Positions 48,436-57,624 of a stretch of 64,000 bases of DNA are shown piece after piece. The stretch is taken from NCBI RefSeq assembly GCF_025854275.1, contig NZ_CP107567.1:7626001-7690000 (forward strand), given 5' to 3'. Position 1 is the first letter of the stretch. The number at the start of each line of letters is the position of its first letter. The notes under the pieces were generated by a model. That model had not been told where the DNA came from and did not search any database. It saw nothing but the letters and a program-made list of their open reading frames with translations. The translations under genes and the position numbers were made by a program. The DNA is from Streptomyces peucetius (GTDB taxonomy: Bacteria > Actinomycetota > Actinomycetes > Streptomycetales > Streptomycetaceae).

Positions 48436-48474
48436 TGACGATATAAGCCAGGAAGCTTATCGTCAATATGACGA
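48436..48474 (-). promoter_or_regulatory. Operator-like TGACGA half sites before the SPFH operon
   Basis: TGACGA occurs at 48436-48441, its complement TCGTCA at 48460-48465, and TGACGA again at 48469-48474; the last two form the perfect palindrome TCGTCA-ATA-TGACGA. The block is AT-rich and lies in the 113 bases between the divergent SPFH and methyltransferase starts. A repressor of one or both is likely; NrtR-like Nudix regulators bind related sequences, which is only an analogy. Confidence 0.6.
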
Positions 48475-48522
48475 AAGTGATCGCCGGGTTCCGCCGGCCC
48501 GTCAGGCGCTACGCTGACGGCG

Positions 48523-49278
48523 ATGTTCACCGCCCAGGGCCCCACGCTTCGTGAACTCGCCGCGCAGGCGCTCTCCTCGATCGAGCACGGCTACGACCTG
48601 CTCGCCCCCAAGTTCGACCTGACGCCGTTCAGGACGTCGGACCGGCTGCTGGACGCCGTGACGGGCGCGCTGCGGCCGCTCGGTCCCTTCGGAGCCGGCC
48701 TCGACATCTGCTGCGGCACCGGGGCGGGCATGAGGGTGCTGCGGCAGGTGTGCCGGCAGCGGGCCGTGGGCGTGGACTTCAGCGCCGGGATGCTCGCCGA
48801 GGCGACCGCCACCGTGCCGCCGACCGCGGATCCGCCGGCCCGCCCCGGCACCCCGGCCGTGTCGTGGGTCCGGGCGGACGCGCGGGCCCTGCCTTTCGCC
48901 CCTGCCTTCGACCTGGCCGTGAGCTTCGGCGCCTTCGGCCATTTCCTGCCGCGCGAACGCCCGTTGCTCTTCGCCCAGGCGTACGCCGCCCTCCGCCCCG
49001 GCGGCACCTTCGCGTTCCCGGCGCCCGCGCCACCCGGACCGGGCTCCGCGCTCTACTGGAAGCTGCTCGGCTTCGACGTGGCCATGCGGGTGCGCAACGC
49101 CGTGTGGCGGCCGCGGTTCGTCATGTACTACCGCACCTTCCCGCTCTCCGGAGTGCTCACGGACCTCCGCCGGGCCGGATTCACGGTGGAGATGCGGCCG
49201 TTGACCGAGCTGGGGCACCTGGCGGACGGCAGCCCGCGACTCCGCCTCGTGGTGGCGCGGAAACCCGCGAACGACTGA
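48523..49278 (+). CDS. Class I SAM-dependent methyltransferase
   Basis: A 251-residue methyltransferase. Motif I is [19 protein letters not shown], followed by [65 protein letters not shown] (motifs II and III). Substrate unknown. It is divergent from the SPFH operon and may share its regulatory region. Confidence 0.9.
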   Translation: MFTAQGPTLRELAAQALSSIEHGYDLLAPKFDLTPFRTSDRLLDAVTGALRPLGPFGAGLDICCGTGAGMRVLRQVCRQRAVGVDFSAGMLAEATATVPPTADPPARPGTPAVSWVRADARALPFAPAFDLAVSFGAFGHFLPRERPLLFAQAYAALRPGGTFAFPAPAPPGPGSALYWKLLGFDVAMRVRNAVWRPRFVMYYRTFPLSGVLTDLRRAGFTVEMRPLTELGHLADGSPRLRLVVARKPAND

Positions 49279-49437
49279 CCGGCCGGTGCCGCCGGCCCCG
49301 ACTGCGGCCGGACGGACATCGGCTGGATGCCGATGGGTGTCCCCGGCCCGTTCGTCCCCCTGAACCGCACCGGTGTCCGTCACTCCGCTGCGAGCTGGCA
49401 AGATCGTCGGTCCGACGGGGAAACGGAGCGGCGGGGC

Positions 49438-50526
49438 ATGAACGACGCGGACGAGCACGACACCGACGCGCATGGACACAGCGCGCACGGCGCCGACGGA
49501 CGCGGCGCCGGTGAGAACGGCAGCAACGACAGCGGTCGGGACACGGGCCGGCGCCGCTTCCGGCTGCCCCGCAGGGGCAGTCGGGGCACCGACCGCCGAG
49601 GGCGCTCCCGCTTCGGCCGCGGCCGCGTGATCGCGGCCCTCGCCGTGATCGTCGCCTGTCTGCTCGCCTTCCACTCCGCGGTGCCGAACGCCGTCGGCCG
49701 GTTCGGCAGTCTGCTGGAGACGTTCCTGCCGTGGCTCGGTCTCGCGGTGCCGGTCCTGCTGACCGCCGCCCTGCTGCGCCGTTCCGTCACGGCCCTGATC
49801 GCCCTGCTGCTCCCGGCGGCCGCCTGGCTCGGGCTCTTCGGCGCGTTGCTGCTGCCCCCGCCCGGCGGACCCGCCGGGATCGTCGCCGTGCAGCACAACG
49901 TCAGCGACGTGAACGCCGATCCAGCCGGCACCGCGCGGGCACTGCTGCGTGTACGCCCCGACCTCGTCGCCCTCGAGGAGGTCACCCCGTCCGCGCTGCC
50001 CGCCTACCGGAAGGCGCTGGGCCGGGACATGCCGCACCACGCCGTCGTGGGCACGGTGGGCCTGTGGTCGAGACATCCCCTGAAGGACGTCCGGCCGGTG
50101 GACATCAAGCCCCGCGAAATCGGTCCCGGCTGGAACCGCGGAATGCGGGCCACCGTCCTGACCCCGCGGGCCGAGGTCGCCGTCCACGTCGCGCATCTTC
50201 CGTCGGTGCGCATCGGAGGCAGCGGTTTCAGCTCTGCCTGGCGCGACGAGAGCGCGCGGCTGCTCGGCGCCGCCCTCGCCGCCGAGCAACCGTCCCGGCT
50301 GATCCTGCTGGGCGACCTCAACGGCACCGTCGACGACCGCGGCCTCGACCCGGTTCTGGCCCATGTGGGCGTGGCGGGCCCGGGATTCGCGTTCAGCTGG
50401 CCGGCGTCCTTCCCACTCGCGCGGATCGACCAGATCCTGGCCCGGTCGGCGAAGGTGACGCACGTCCGGTCGCTGCCCGCGACAGGCAGCGACCACCTTC
50501 CGATCGTCGCCCGCATCACCCTGTGA
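49438..50526 (+). CDS. Membrane endonuclease/exonuclease/phosphatase-family protein
   Basis: A 362-residue protein. A basic, His/Asp-rich N-terminal tail (about 60 residues) precedes two to three membrane helices (GRVIAALAVIVACLLAFHSAV, PWLGLAVPVLLTAALL, ALIALLLPAAAWLGLFGALLL). The C-terminal domain has the EEP signatures: VAVQHNVSD, RPDLVALEEVTP, HVAHLPSV, LILLGDLNGTVDDRGLDPVL and ATGSDHLPIVARI, with the catalytic Glu, Asp, Asn and His. It probably hydrolyses phosphodiesters or phosphate monoesters at the outer membrane face. The ATG at 49438 gives MNDADEHDTD. Confidence 0.9.
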   Translation: MNDADEHDTDAHGHSAHGADGRGAGENGSNDSGRDTGRRRFRLPRRGSRGTDRRGRSRFGRGRVIAALAVIVACLLAFHSAVPNAVGRFGSLLETFLPWLGLAVPVLLTAALLRRSVTALIALLLPAAAWLGLFGALLLPPPGGPAGIVAVQHNVSDVNADPAGTARALLRVRPDLVALEEVTPSALPAYRKALGRDMPHHAVVGTVGLWSRHPLKDVRPVDIKPREIGPGWNRGMRATVLTPRAEVAVHVAHLPSVRIGGSGFSSAWRDESARLLGAALAAEQPSRLILLGDLNGTVDDRGLDPVLAHVGVAGPGFAFSWPASFPLARIDQILARSAKVTHVRSLPATGSDHLPIVARITL

Positions 50527-50648
50527 CCCGCGGCCGCCCACGCCTCCAGCGCCACCGGTGCCGAGCGGCACGCCCGCCGTGCTGAACGCCCGCCGCGCCG
50601 CGGCCGTACTCCACGGCAGCCGTCGAGCACCGAGGAGGTGCGCAGCCG

Positions 50649-51578
50649 ATGACCGGACGCCGCCGCATCACAGCCGTCGCCGCGCCGGCCGGCGCCGTGT
50701 TCCTGGTCCTGCTGGCCGCCGCCGGTCCCGCCCGGGCGCACGGGGCGCCGACCGACCCGGTCAGCAGGACCGTGGTCTGCGGGGTCGAAGGGGCACAGCG
50801 TGCGTCGGGCGCCTGCCGGGCCGCCGTCGCGGCCAACGGGGGAGCGGAGCTGGGAGCTTGGGACGACCTGCGGCTGCCCGGCGTCGCCGACAGGGACCGT
50901 GCGGCCGTCCCCGACGGACAGTTGTGCAGCGCCGGTCTCGCGGCGTACCGCGGCCTCGACGTCGCCCGAGCCGACTGGCCGGCCACGCCGCTGACGGCGG
51001 GCGGCCCCTTCACGCTCACCTACCGTTCGAGCATCCCGCACCGGGGAACGTTCCAGCTGTATCTGACCGAGCAGGGGTACGACCCGGCCGCGCCGCTGCG
51101 GTGGGCCGATCTCGAGGACCGCCCCTTCGCCACGGTCACCGACCCGGTGCTCGAGGACGGGGCGTACCGGATCAGCGGACGTCTGCCCTCGGGGCTCACG
51201 GGCCGTCATGTGCTGTATACCGTCTGGCGGAACACGGACACCCCCGACACGTACTACTCGTGCTCGGACGTGGTCCTCACCCCCGACGAAGACCCCCGGC
51301 AGAGCGGCGCACAGCCCGGACCACCCCCACCCCCGCCCCCACCGGCGCCTCCGTCCCCAGCCCCGCCTGCCTCGTCGGTCCCCGCCTCCCCTCCAGCCTC
51401 CGCTCCCGCCTCCGCCTCCGCCCCGTCCTCCGGCCGGCCCGGTCCGGCGGTCGCCGGATCGGCCCGCGCCGCCGGTGAACGCTCCACGATCCTGGCCGGT
51501 GTCGGCGCCGCCGCCCTGGCGCTCGTCCTCGTCTGCGGCTCCGCGGCACTCCGGCGCCGGAACCGGAACCGGACCTGA
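50649..51578 (+). CDS. Membrane-anchored lytic polysaccharide monooxygenase (AA10)
   Basis: A 309-residue AA10 protein. Signal peptidase cleavage after ARA exposes His31 (HGAPTDPVSR), the first ligand of the copper His-brace; the second is His131 (SSIPHRGTFQLYLT). NTDTPDTYYSCSDVVL is the family's C-terminal strand with the axial aromatic. It oxidatively cleaves glycosidic bonds, probably in chitin or cellulose-like glycans. After the catalytic domain a Pro/Ser/Ala-rich linker leads to a hydrophobic segment (STILAGVGAAALALVLVCGSAAL) and RRRNRNRT, so it is anchored in the membrane. No sortase motif is seen. Confidence 0.9.
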   Translation: MTGRRRITAVAAPAGAVFLVLLAAAGPARAHGAPTDPVSRTVVCGVEGAQRASGACRAAVAANGGAELGAWDDLRLPGVADRDRAAVPDGQLCSAGLAAYRGLDVARADWPATPLTAGGPFTLTYRSSIPHRGTFQLYLTEQGYDPAAPLRWADLEDRPFATVTDPVLEDGAYRISGRLPSGLTGRHVLYTVWRNTDTPDTYYSCSDVVLTPDEDPRQSGAQPGPPPPPPPPAPPSPAPPASSVPASPPASAPASASAPSSGRPGPAVAGSARAAGERSTILAGVGAAALALVLVCGSAALRRRNRNRT

Positions 51579-51754
51579 CACCTCCGCCGATCGGAGGCAG
51601 CCTGGACGAGCCGGGACGCGCCCGCCGACGGCCCAATGCCCGGTGACGAACCGATCGCCGAGCCAGCGTGAAGGCAACCCCGGTGTCCCGTCTGCCCTCT
51701 TCCTCCATGCAGCGGGCTGCGGGGAAGCAGCCCGCCCCCACCGCATGGAGTGAG

Positions 51755-52732
51755 ATGACAACGGTCCATACTTCGGTCGTCGTGCCCTGCTTCAACGAGG
51801 ACGACGTGATCGACGCCTTCCACGAGGAGCTGGTCGGCACCCTCGAGCCGGGCGCCACCGCCTTCGAGATCTGCTACGTCGACGACGGCAGCGGCGACGG
51901 GACCAGAGCGCGCCTCAAGGAGCTGGCGGCGGCCGATCACCGTGTCCGCTACACCTCGCTCAGCCGCAACTTCGGCAAGGAGTCCGCGATGCTCGCAGGG
52001 CTGCGCATGGCTCGCGGCGACGTTGTCGTCCTCATGGACGCCGACCTGCAGCACCCGCCGCACCTGGTTCCCCGCATGCTGGAACTGCACAGCCACGGCT
52101 ACGACCAGGTCGTCGCCCAGCGGGACCGTACGGGCGAAGGTGCGGTGCGGACGCTGCTGAGCCAGGCCTACTACCGTCTCGTGCGCCGCTCCATGGACGT
52201 CGAAGTCGTCGACGGAGCGGGGGATTTCAGGCTGCTGTCCCGCCGGGCCGTCGAGGCGCTGCTGACCATGCCGGAGTCCAACCGTTTCTCCAAGGGGCTC
52301 TTCTCCTGGATCGGCTTCGACACCGTCAGCTTCACCTACACCAATGTGCGGCGAGCCGCCGGCCGCTCCAAGTGGGGCGGACGGCGGCTGCTCGAGTACG
52401 GCATCGACGGGCTGCTGTCCTTCAACAGCCGGCCGCTGCGGCTGGCGATCCACACCGGACTGTGGCTCTTCCTGTCGGCGCTCGTCTACGCACTGTGGAT
52501 CATCGCCAACGTTTTCCTCGACGGCGTCGACACTCCCGGGTACGCGACGCTGATCGCCGCCATCGTCGGGCTCGGCGGGATCCAGCTCGCCACCCTCGGG
52601 GTCATCGGCGAGTACGTGGGCCGCATCTACCACGAGTCCAAGCGCCGACCCCACTACGTGATCCGTGAGACCGACGAGAGCGCCCCCGCGCAGCCCGACG
52701 CGCGCGTCAGGGAAGCCGCGTTGAGTAAGTGA
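51755..52732 (+). CDS. GT2 glycosyltransferase with C-terminal membrane helices
   Basis: A 325-residue dolichol-phosphate-mannose-synthase-like (GtrB/ArnC-type) transferase. The GT-A domain has [46 protein letters not shown] and the catalytic MDADLQHPP (DAD metal site); [17 protein letters not shown] is the acceptor region. Two helices follow ([22 protein letters not shown] and [26 protein letters not shown]). It transfers a sugar from a nucleotide donor to undecaprenyl phosphate. The ATG at 51755 follows GGAG. It overlaps the convergent DUF6056-like gene by 26 bases. Confidence 0.93.
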   Translation: MTTVHTSVVVPCFNEDDVIDAFHEELVGTLEPGATAFEICYVDDGSGDGTRARLKELAAADHRVRYTSLSRNFGKESAMLAGLRMARGDVVVLMDADLQHPPHLVPRMLELHSHGYDQVVAQRDRTGEGAVRTLLSQAYYRLVRRSMDVEVVDGAGDFRLLSRRAVEALLTMPESNRFSKGLFSWIGFDTVSFTYTNVRRAAGRSKWGGRRLLEYGIDGLLSFNSRPLRLAIHTGLWLFLSALVYALWIIANVFLDGVDTPGYATLIAAIVGLGGIQLATLGVIGEYVGRIYHESKRRPHYVIRETDESAPAQPDARVREAALSK

Positions 52733-54212
52733 CCCCGTCCAGGCGGTAGTAGTCGGCGACGCACTGCGCCGGCCACTTCCGGCGCCCTTCCTGACTGAAC
52801 GGCTCCAGCATCCGGCTCACCGACAGCGGCGTGTAGGGCAGCTCCGTCGCTCCCCGCGCCGCGCCCTCGCGCAGGAAACGGTCCTGGCGGTCCCACCGCT
52901 CGGCCCGTACCCGCATGTCGTGCCCGAGACCGGCCAGAGGAGCCACGAGTCCCAGGACCGCCACGGCGCACACGGCGGCGGCCGCGGTCTTGACCATGCC
53001 CGTCCGCCGCCCGGCCAGGCGCGGCCGGAGCGCCCGGCCGGCGAACGCACCGGCGGCCACCAGCAGCAGGACGTACAGCAGCAGATAGTCGTTCCAGGTC
53101 CGCTCGGTGGTGACGACCTTCATGCCGAAGACGGGATACGTGATGACGGTGCACAGATAGCCGGACACCAGGAAGGCGAGGGCCCCGAGACCGGTCAGGA
53201 ACAGCGGTCGTGGCGGCAGCAGCACCGGCTTCCCGCTCCGCCGTCCCCGTGCCACCAGCCCCAGGAGCACACCGACCGCGACCGCGCCGGCGTACTGCCA
53301 GGTGGTGAGGACCGTCTCGAGGATCCGTGCGTAGCCACGCAGGGCGCCCAGCAGGGATTCCGGGGCCAGCATGGACGTGGTCTCCGCCCCGTACCGCTCG
53401 CGCCGGTTGCGCGACCCGGGCGAGGTGACCAACAGCAGTGTGCCGACCGCCACTCCGGCGGCTCCCGTCAGCGACCAGACCCGCGCGAAACGGCACGCCC
53501 GCCCGGCGAAGATCCGGTGGGCGAAGAGCACCACGCCCGAGAGCACCACCAGAGCGACGACCGACACCTCCTCGGACAGTGTTCCCATGAACACCCCGGT
53601 GACGGCGACCGTCACCAGCGCGGCCGCCCTGCCTCGCCGCCCACGGACGCACAGCAGCGGCAGCGCAGCGGCGCACGCCAGCACGGGGGCCAGGGTGTGC
53701 GAGACGGACGCGGCCGGCCAGTAGAACGTCTTGTACGTGTTCGGCGTCGCGAACAGGAACAGCGCACAGACCGTCGCCGCAACCAGCAGCGGCACGCCAC
53801 GCGGCACCCGCTGCCCGGTCCTGCGCAGCACCAGGACGGTGAGCGCCCAGAGCAGCACCAGCATCACCACGCCGCTCACCAGGCCGAACCACTGATGCCC
53901 GGCGACCGGGAACTCGGCGTAGAGGCCGACGAGCAGGCCGTTGGCGAACCGTCCGTTGTCGGTGAACCAGAACTTGCCGATCAGACCGGAGATGCCGTCC
54001 TCGCGGACCACGGGCAGAAAGCACCACTCGTCGGCGCTCGGCCGCACATGCCGGCCGTACCAGGACGCCAGAGCAAGCAGTCCCAGCGGCAGCAGCGAAA
54101 GGGCCGCGGGCCACAGGGACCGCCATCGGGCGAACCGCCCGGGCCGGCCGTTCCCCGGCACTCGGCGTTCGTCCTCACCCGCGACGGCGACGCCGGGTGC
54201 GTCGACGGCCAT
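52707..54212 (-). CDS. Polytopic membrane protein, DUF6056-like
   Basis: A 501-residue membrane protein with ten or more hydrophobic segments. The N-terminal loop has [34 protein letters not shown] and the middle [25 protein letters not shown], with a later [15 protein letters not shown], a layout seen in DUF6056-type proteins and related GT-C glycosyltransferases. The Asp-Glu after the first helix could be catalytic, as in GT-C enzymes. It is convergent with the GT2 gene and may use the lipid-linked sugar it makes; this is inference. The ATG at 54212 gives [10 protein letters not shown]. Confidence 0.75.
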   Translation of the reverse strand: MAVDAPGVAVAGEDERRVPGNGRPGRFARWRSLWPAALSLLPLGLLALASWYGRHVRPSADEWCFLPVVREDGISGLIGKFWFTDNGRFANGLLVGLYAEFPVAGHQWFGLVSGVVMLVLLWALTVLVLRRTGQRVPRGVPLLVAATVCALFLFATPNTYKTFYWPAASVSHTLAPVLACAAALPLLCVRGRRGRAAALVTVAVTGVFMGTLSEEVSVVALVVLSGVVLFAHRIFAGRACRFARVWSLTGAAGVAVGTLLLVTSPGSRNRRERYGAETTSMLAPESLLGALRGYARILETVLTTWQYAGAVAVGVLLGLVARGRRSGKPVLLPPRPLFLTGLGALAFLVSGYLCTVITYPVFGMKVVTTERTWNDYLLLYVLLLVAAGAFAGRALRPRLAGRRTGMVKTAAAAVCAVAVLGLVAPLAGLGHDMRVRAERWDRQDRFLREGAARGATELPYTPLSVSRMLEPFSQEGRRKWPAQCVADYYRLDGVTYSTRLP

Positions 54213-54349
54213 GCCACCACTGCCTTTCGGTAAACCGGAGAACCGACCTCGAAGAGGTGAATCCACGAAGTCGCGTTCCATTCTCCGGCAGGCAAGATCG
54301 TCGGCTCCGCCCGACAGGCCGCCGGCCGCGGTGAGACCACACATTCGTG

Positions 54350-54412
54350 GCGGTCCGCGGTCCGCGGTCCGCGGTCCGCGGTCGGCGGTCGGCGGTCGGC
54401 GGTCGGCGGTCG
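54350..54412. repeat. Tandem heptamer repeat (9 units)
   Basis: Nine head-to-tail 7-base units: four of GCGGTCC followed by five of GCGGTCG. They lie between the end of the GH3 gene and the start of the DUF6056-like gene, both on the minus strand. The array is non-coding and seven is not a multiple of three. It could fold into hairpins, act as a regulatory spacer, or be a slippage-prone tract. Confidence 0.9.
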
Positions 54413-54435
54413 TCCGGGCGGAGCCGACGGACCCG

Positions 54436-57279
54436 CTATGCCGAGAAGAGCAGCCGCGCGAGGCGCACGGGACCGCTCAGTTCGACATGGACGTCGTGCG
54501 GACCGCTGCCGGCCGGCCCGGCGGCCGAGAGGGCGCGGCCCGACGTCACGTAGTCGTACACCCCGTCCGTGGCCGGGACGTCGAACGCCGCGAGGACCGT
54601 CCCGTCCGCCAGCCGCAGCACGACGGCGCCCGGCCCGGTCGCGGACACCTCGACCGACACGGACCCGGCGCCCTCGAGGTCGCACCGGCGGAAGACGAGC
54701 TCCCCAGGGGCGCCGTCACGGGACGGTGTCACGGCGTCCCCGGACGTCTTGGCCCGGTCCACGATCAGTGTGCCGCGCTGCTCGTCGTAGTCGGCCGCCT
54801 CGACCGGGCGTCCCACCGTCGCGCGGACAGCGGGCGCCTCGCCGTCGATCTCGGCGGTGACCGTCTGCCGGATGTCCGCACTGGAGGCGCCGGCCAGGAA
54901 CTCGTACCGGCCCGCGGTGACCGTCCAGCGCCCCCGCGCCACGTCCCAGAAGCCCAGTTCGGCGACGGGGACGGCGAACCCGAGCCGTGCGGACGCGCCC
55001 GGGGCCAGCGAGAGGCGGCGGTGCGCGGCCAGCTGACGCGCCGGGCGCGGCACCGCGCAGTCGAGGGCGCGGGTGTAGAGCTGGACGACCTCGTCGGCGG
55101 TGACGGTACCGGTGTTGGTGACGGTGAGGGACACCGTGACGGTGTCCTCTTCGCGTGCCGCCGTCAGGCCCTCGTAGCGGAACGACGTGTAGGACAGGCC
55201 GTGGCCGAACGGGTAGAGGGGCGTCCCCGCGAAGTAGAGGTAGGTCTGACCGCTGCCGATGATGTCGTAGTCGAGCAGATCCGGGAGATCGGCATCGGCC
55301 GCGTACCAGGTCTGCGGCAGCCGGCCGGCGGGGGAGACGTCGCCCGCCAGCACCCGGGCCAGGGCGGTGCCCGCCGCCTGCCCGCCGTGCGCGGTCCACA
55401 GCAGGGCGGGCAGCGCGGCGTGCGCGTCGGCGACCGCGTACGGGTACGAGGAGACCAGCACCAGCGCCGTGCGCGCGTTCGCGGCCACGGCCGCGCGCCA
55501 CAGGCGGTCCTGATGGCCCGGCAGGGCGAGCGTGCGCCGGTCCTCGGTCTCCCGGCCGTTGATGTGCGGGTCGTTCCCGGCGACGACGACCACCACGTCG
55601 GCGCCGGCGGCGGCCGCGGCGGCCGCGTCCTCGCCGCGCTCGGTGATCTCGACGCCGAAAACCTCCCCGATGTCGGCAACCTTCAGGCCGTCGGCGGCGA
55701 CGGACACGTACCGGCCCGTCCCGATGTGCTCAAGGAGGTGCCCCGCGCCGTGCTCCCTCAGCCGGAACGTCTCCTGGACGACCCAGCCGCCCGGCTGGTC
55801 GGCGGAGGCGCGGAGGAATCCGTCCTCGGCGACCGACAGATACCGCCCGTCAGGAGCGCGGAAGGTGAGCACGCCGTGGCCCCAGTCGATCATGGCCAGC
55901 TCCGACGCCTCGTCGCCGCACGTCAGCGGCGGCAGATCGGTGCGCCCGGCGAGCAGCGCCGGGTCCAGGGCGCCTTCGGCGCCCCGCGCCTGCTCGGGCT
56001 CCGACGACTCGGGCACCCGCACCCAGCCGGACGTGCACCGCAGCCGGACCCGGTCGGCGCCCTCCGCGAAGACGACGTTCTGCGCGCCGAATCGTTCCCG
56101 CAGCCCGTCCAGCGGGGTCGAGCGGTGGATCAGCGTGCCGCTGTACCAGTCCAGCTTGCACTCGTCGGCGAGCAGGCCGACGACGGCGACGCGCGCTCCG
56201 TCGGCGATCGGCAGCAGGGCGTCGTTCTTGAGCAGCACCACGGCCTGCTCGGCGCACTCCTGGGCGAGCGCACGGTGTCCGGGGGTGTCGAAGCCGGCGG
56301 CGGCCGCGTACGGCCCGGTGCCGGGGTCGAACTCGCCGAGGTCGAACCGCATGCGGAGCAGCCGGCGTACGGCCCGGTCGATGTCCTTCTGGTCGATCAG
56401 CCCCTGTTCGTGTGCGCGGCGCAGCCGGCCGTCGATGACGGAGGAGTCCTGGCCGTGGTCGGTGAAGCTGTCCACCCCGGCGCGCAGCGCGGCGGCCGTG
56501 GACTCCTCATGGGTGTCGTAGTAGTGCTCGGAGTCCACCAGGTTGGACGGGGCACCCGCGTCCGAGCACACCACCAGCGACCGGTCGGTCCAGTCGCGCA
56601 GCTGGTCGAGCAGGTGCGGGGAGAGGTGGTTGGGCCGCCCGTTGACGAGGTTGTAGGACGGCATCACCCCGGCGACCGCGCCCGCCTCGACGGCCGTGCG
56701 GAAGGCCCGCAGGTCGTACTCGTGCAGCACGCGCGGCCTGACCGACGAGGAGGTGGTGTCCCGGTCCGTCTCGTTGTTGTGTGCCAGCCAGTGCTTGAGC
56801 ACCGGTGCGGTACGCCAGTGGACGGGGTGGTCGCCGCGCAGGCCGCGGGTGTAGGCGACCGCGACGGCGGACGTCAGCACGGGGTCCTCGGAGTACCCCT
56901 CCTCGTTGCGGCCCCACAGCGGATGCCGCAGCAGATTCACCGTCGGTGCCCAGACGTTCAGCCCGACCCGGGGGTCGCGCGCCTTCATGGCGCGCGTCTC
57001 GGTGCCGACCGCCTCGCCCACCCGGCGCACCAGCTCCTCGTTCCAGGTCGCACCCATCCCCACGGCTTGGGGGAACACCGTGGCGGCGCCCATCCAGGCG
57101 ACACCGTGCAGCGCCTCCTGGCCGGTGCGGAAGGCATCGACGCCCAGACGTTCGACGGCCGGCGCGAACTGGTGCAGCATCGCGATCTTCTCGTCGAGCG
57201 TGAGCCGTCCGAGCAGATCCTCGACGCGCTCGGCAACGGGCAACCGGCCGTCACGGAAAGGGGGATGAATGTCGGTCAC
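54436..57279 (-). CDS. GH3 glycoside hydrolase with inserted trefoil-like and C-terminal CBM-like domains
   Basis: A 947-residue GH3 enzyme. The (beta/alpha)8 domain (about 1-300) has RLTLDEKIAMLHQF, HGVAWMGAATVFPQAVGMGATWN, GEAVGTETRA, APTVNLLRHPLWGRNEEGYSEDP, KHWLAHNNETDR and the nucleophile region LVVCSDAGAP. The alpha/beta sandwich domain (AVVLLKNDALLPI, then VVVVAGNDPHINGRETEDR) and a fibronectin-type domain with FGHGLSYTSFRYEGL follow. Between the two halves of the sandwich, SELAMIDWGHGVLTFRAP through SVAADGLKV looks like a fascin/beta-trefoil insertion, and the tail is CBM6-like. No signal peptide is seen, so it is likely intracellular. The GTG at 57279 follows GAGGGA. Probably beta-glucosidase or related. 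Confidence 0.93.
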   Translation of the reverse strand: MTDIHPPFRDGRLPVAERVEDLLGRLTLDEKIAMLHQFAPAVERLGVDAFRTGQEALHGVAWMGAATVFPQAVGMGATWNEELVRRVGEAVGTETRAMKARDPRVGLNVWAPTVNLLRHPLWGRNEEGYSEDPVLTSAVAVAYTRGLRGDHPVHWRTAPVLKHWLAHNNETDRDTTSSSVRPRVLHEYDLRAFRTAVEAGAVAGVMPSYNLVNGRPNHLSPHLLDQLRDWTDRSLVVCSDAGAPSNLVDSEHYYDTHEESTAAALRAGVDSFTDHGQDSSVIDGRLRRAHEQGLIDQKDIDRAVRRLLRMRFDLGEFDPGTGPYAAAAGFDTPGHRALAQECAEQAVVLLKNDALLPIADGARVAVVGLLADECKLDWYSGTLIHRSTPLDGLRERFGAQNVVFAEGADRVRLRCTSGWVRVPESSEPEQARGAEGALDPALLAGRTDLPPLTCGDEASELAMIDWGHGVLTFRAPDGRYLSVAEDGFLRASADQPGGWVVQETFRLREHGAGHLLEHIGTGRYVSVAADGLKVADIGEVFGVEITERGEDAAAAAAAGADVVVVVAGNDPHINGRETEDRRTLALPGHQDRLWRAAVAANARTALVLVSSYPYAVADAHAALPALLWTAHGGQAAGTALARVLAGDVSPAGRLPQTWYAADADLPDLLDYDIIGSGQTYLYFAGTPLYPFGHGLSYTSFRYEGLTAAREEDTVTVSLTVTNTGTVTADEVVQLYTRALDCAVPRPARQLAAHRRLSLAPGASARLGFAVPVAELGFWDVARGRWTVTAGRYEFLAGASSADIRQTVTAEIDGEAPAVRATVGRPVEAADYDEQRGTLIVDRAKTSGDAVTPSRDGAPGELVFRRCDLEGAGSVSVEVSATGPGAVVLRLADGTVLAAFDVPATDGVYDYVTSGRALSAAGPAGSGPHDVHVELSGPVRLARLLFSA

Positions 57280-57314
57280 AGGAGTCCCTCTGGGGTGGCG
57301 GTACCGGAATGTAT

Positions 57315-57328
57315 TCGAAGCGCTTCGA
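57315..57328. promoter_or_regulatory. LacI-family operator, GH3 side
   Basis: The perfect 14-bp palindrome TCGAAGCGCTTCGA lies 36 bases upstream of the GH3 start. On the minus strand it follows a consensus -35 TTGACA (57356-57351) and a weak -10 (about 57333-57328), so a repressor bound here would block GH3 transcription. The CG-centred palindrome is typical of LacI-type sugar regulators. Confidence 0.85.
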
Positions 57329-57439
57329 TGCTGGGTCGTCCGATGCGGTGTGTCAAGACGTGCAGGCCGGTATCGGCCTGCTCCCGTTGAATCCCGTTCC
57401 GTGAAGGTGATGGGCCGACGGTCAATTTCGCTTCGACTC

Positions 57440-57468
57440 TTGAACGGCTTGCCATCCTCACTTAACCT
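57440..57468 (+). promoter_or_regulatory. Promoter of the sugar ABC operon
   Basis: TTGAAC (57440-57445) and TAACCT (57463-57468), separated by 17 bases, resemble a vegetative sigma-70-type promoter on the plus strand. The second operator lies just downstream, where it would overlap the start of transcription. Predicted, not measured. Confidence 0.55.
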
Positions 57469-57478
57469 CGCTGCAGCT

Positions 57479-57492
57479 TCGAAGCGCTTCGA
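57479..57492. promoter_or_regulatory. LacI-family operator, ABC side
   Basis: A second identical 14-bp palindrome, TCGAAGCGCTTCGA, 10 bases after the predicted -10 of the ABC operon and 164 bases from the first copy. Two equal sites in one divergent promoter suggest joint repression of GH3 and the importer, possibly by looping. Confidence 0.85.
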
Positions 57493-57624
57493 CTGCGAAG
57501 TCCACAGAAGGCCACCGCTCGTCCTGAACCGCCGCCACACATCCGCCGCCACACTTTGCCGACACACCCACGCGAAGCCGATCACTCATGCGCCGGCTGC
57601 CCGCGTGAGGAAAGGGTTGACGTC

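Noticed and set aside
54350-54412. CRISPR array
   Set aside because: The units are 7 bases with no spacers; it is a simple tandem repeat.
53941-57390. Very long plus-strand open frame opposite the GH3 gene
   Set aside because: Its codon use is that of an antisense frame and the minus strand encodes an unmistakable GH3 enzyme with a strong ribosome site.
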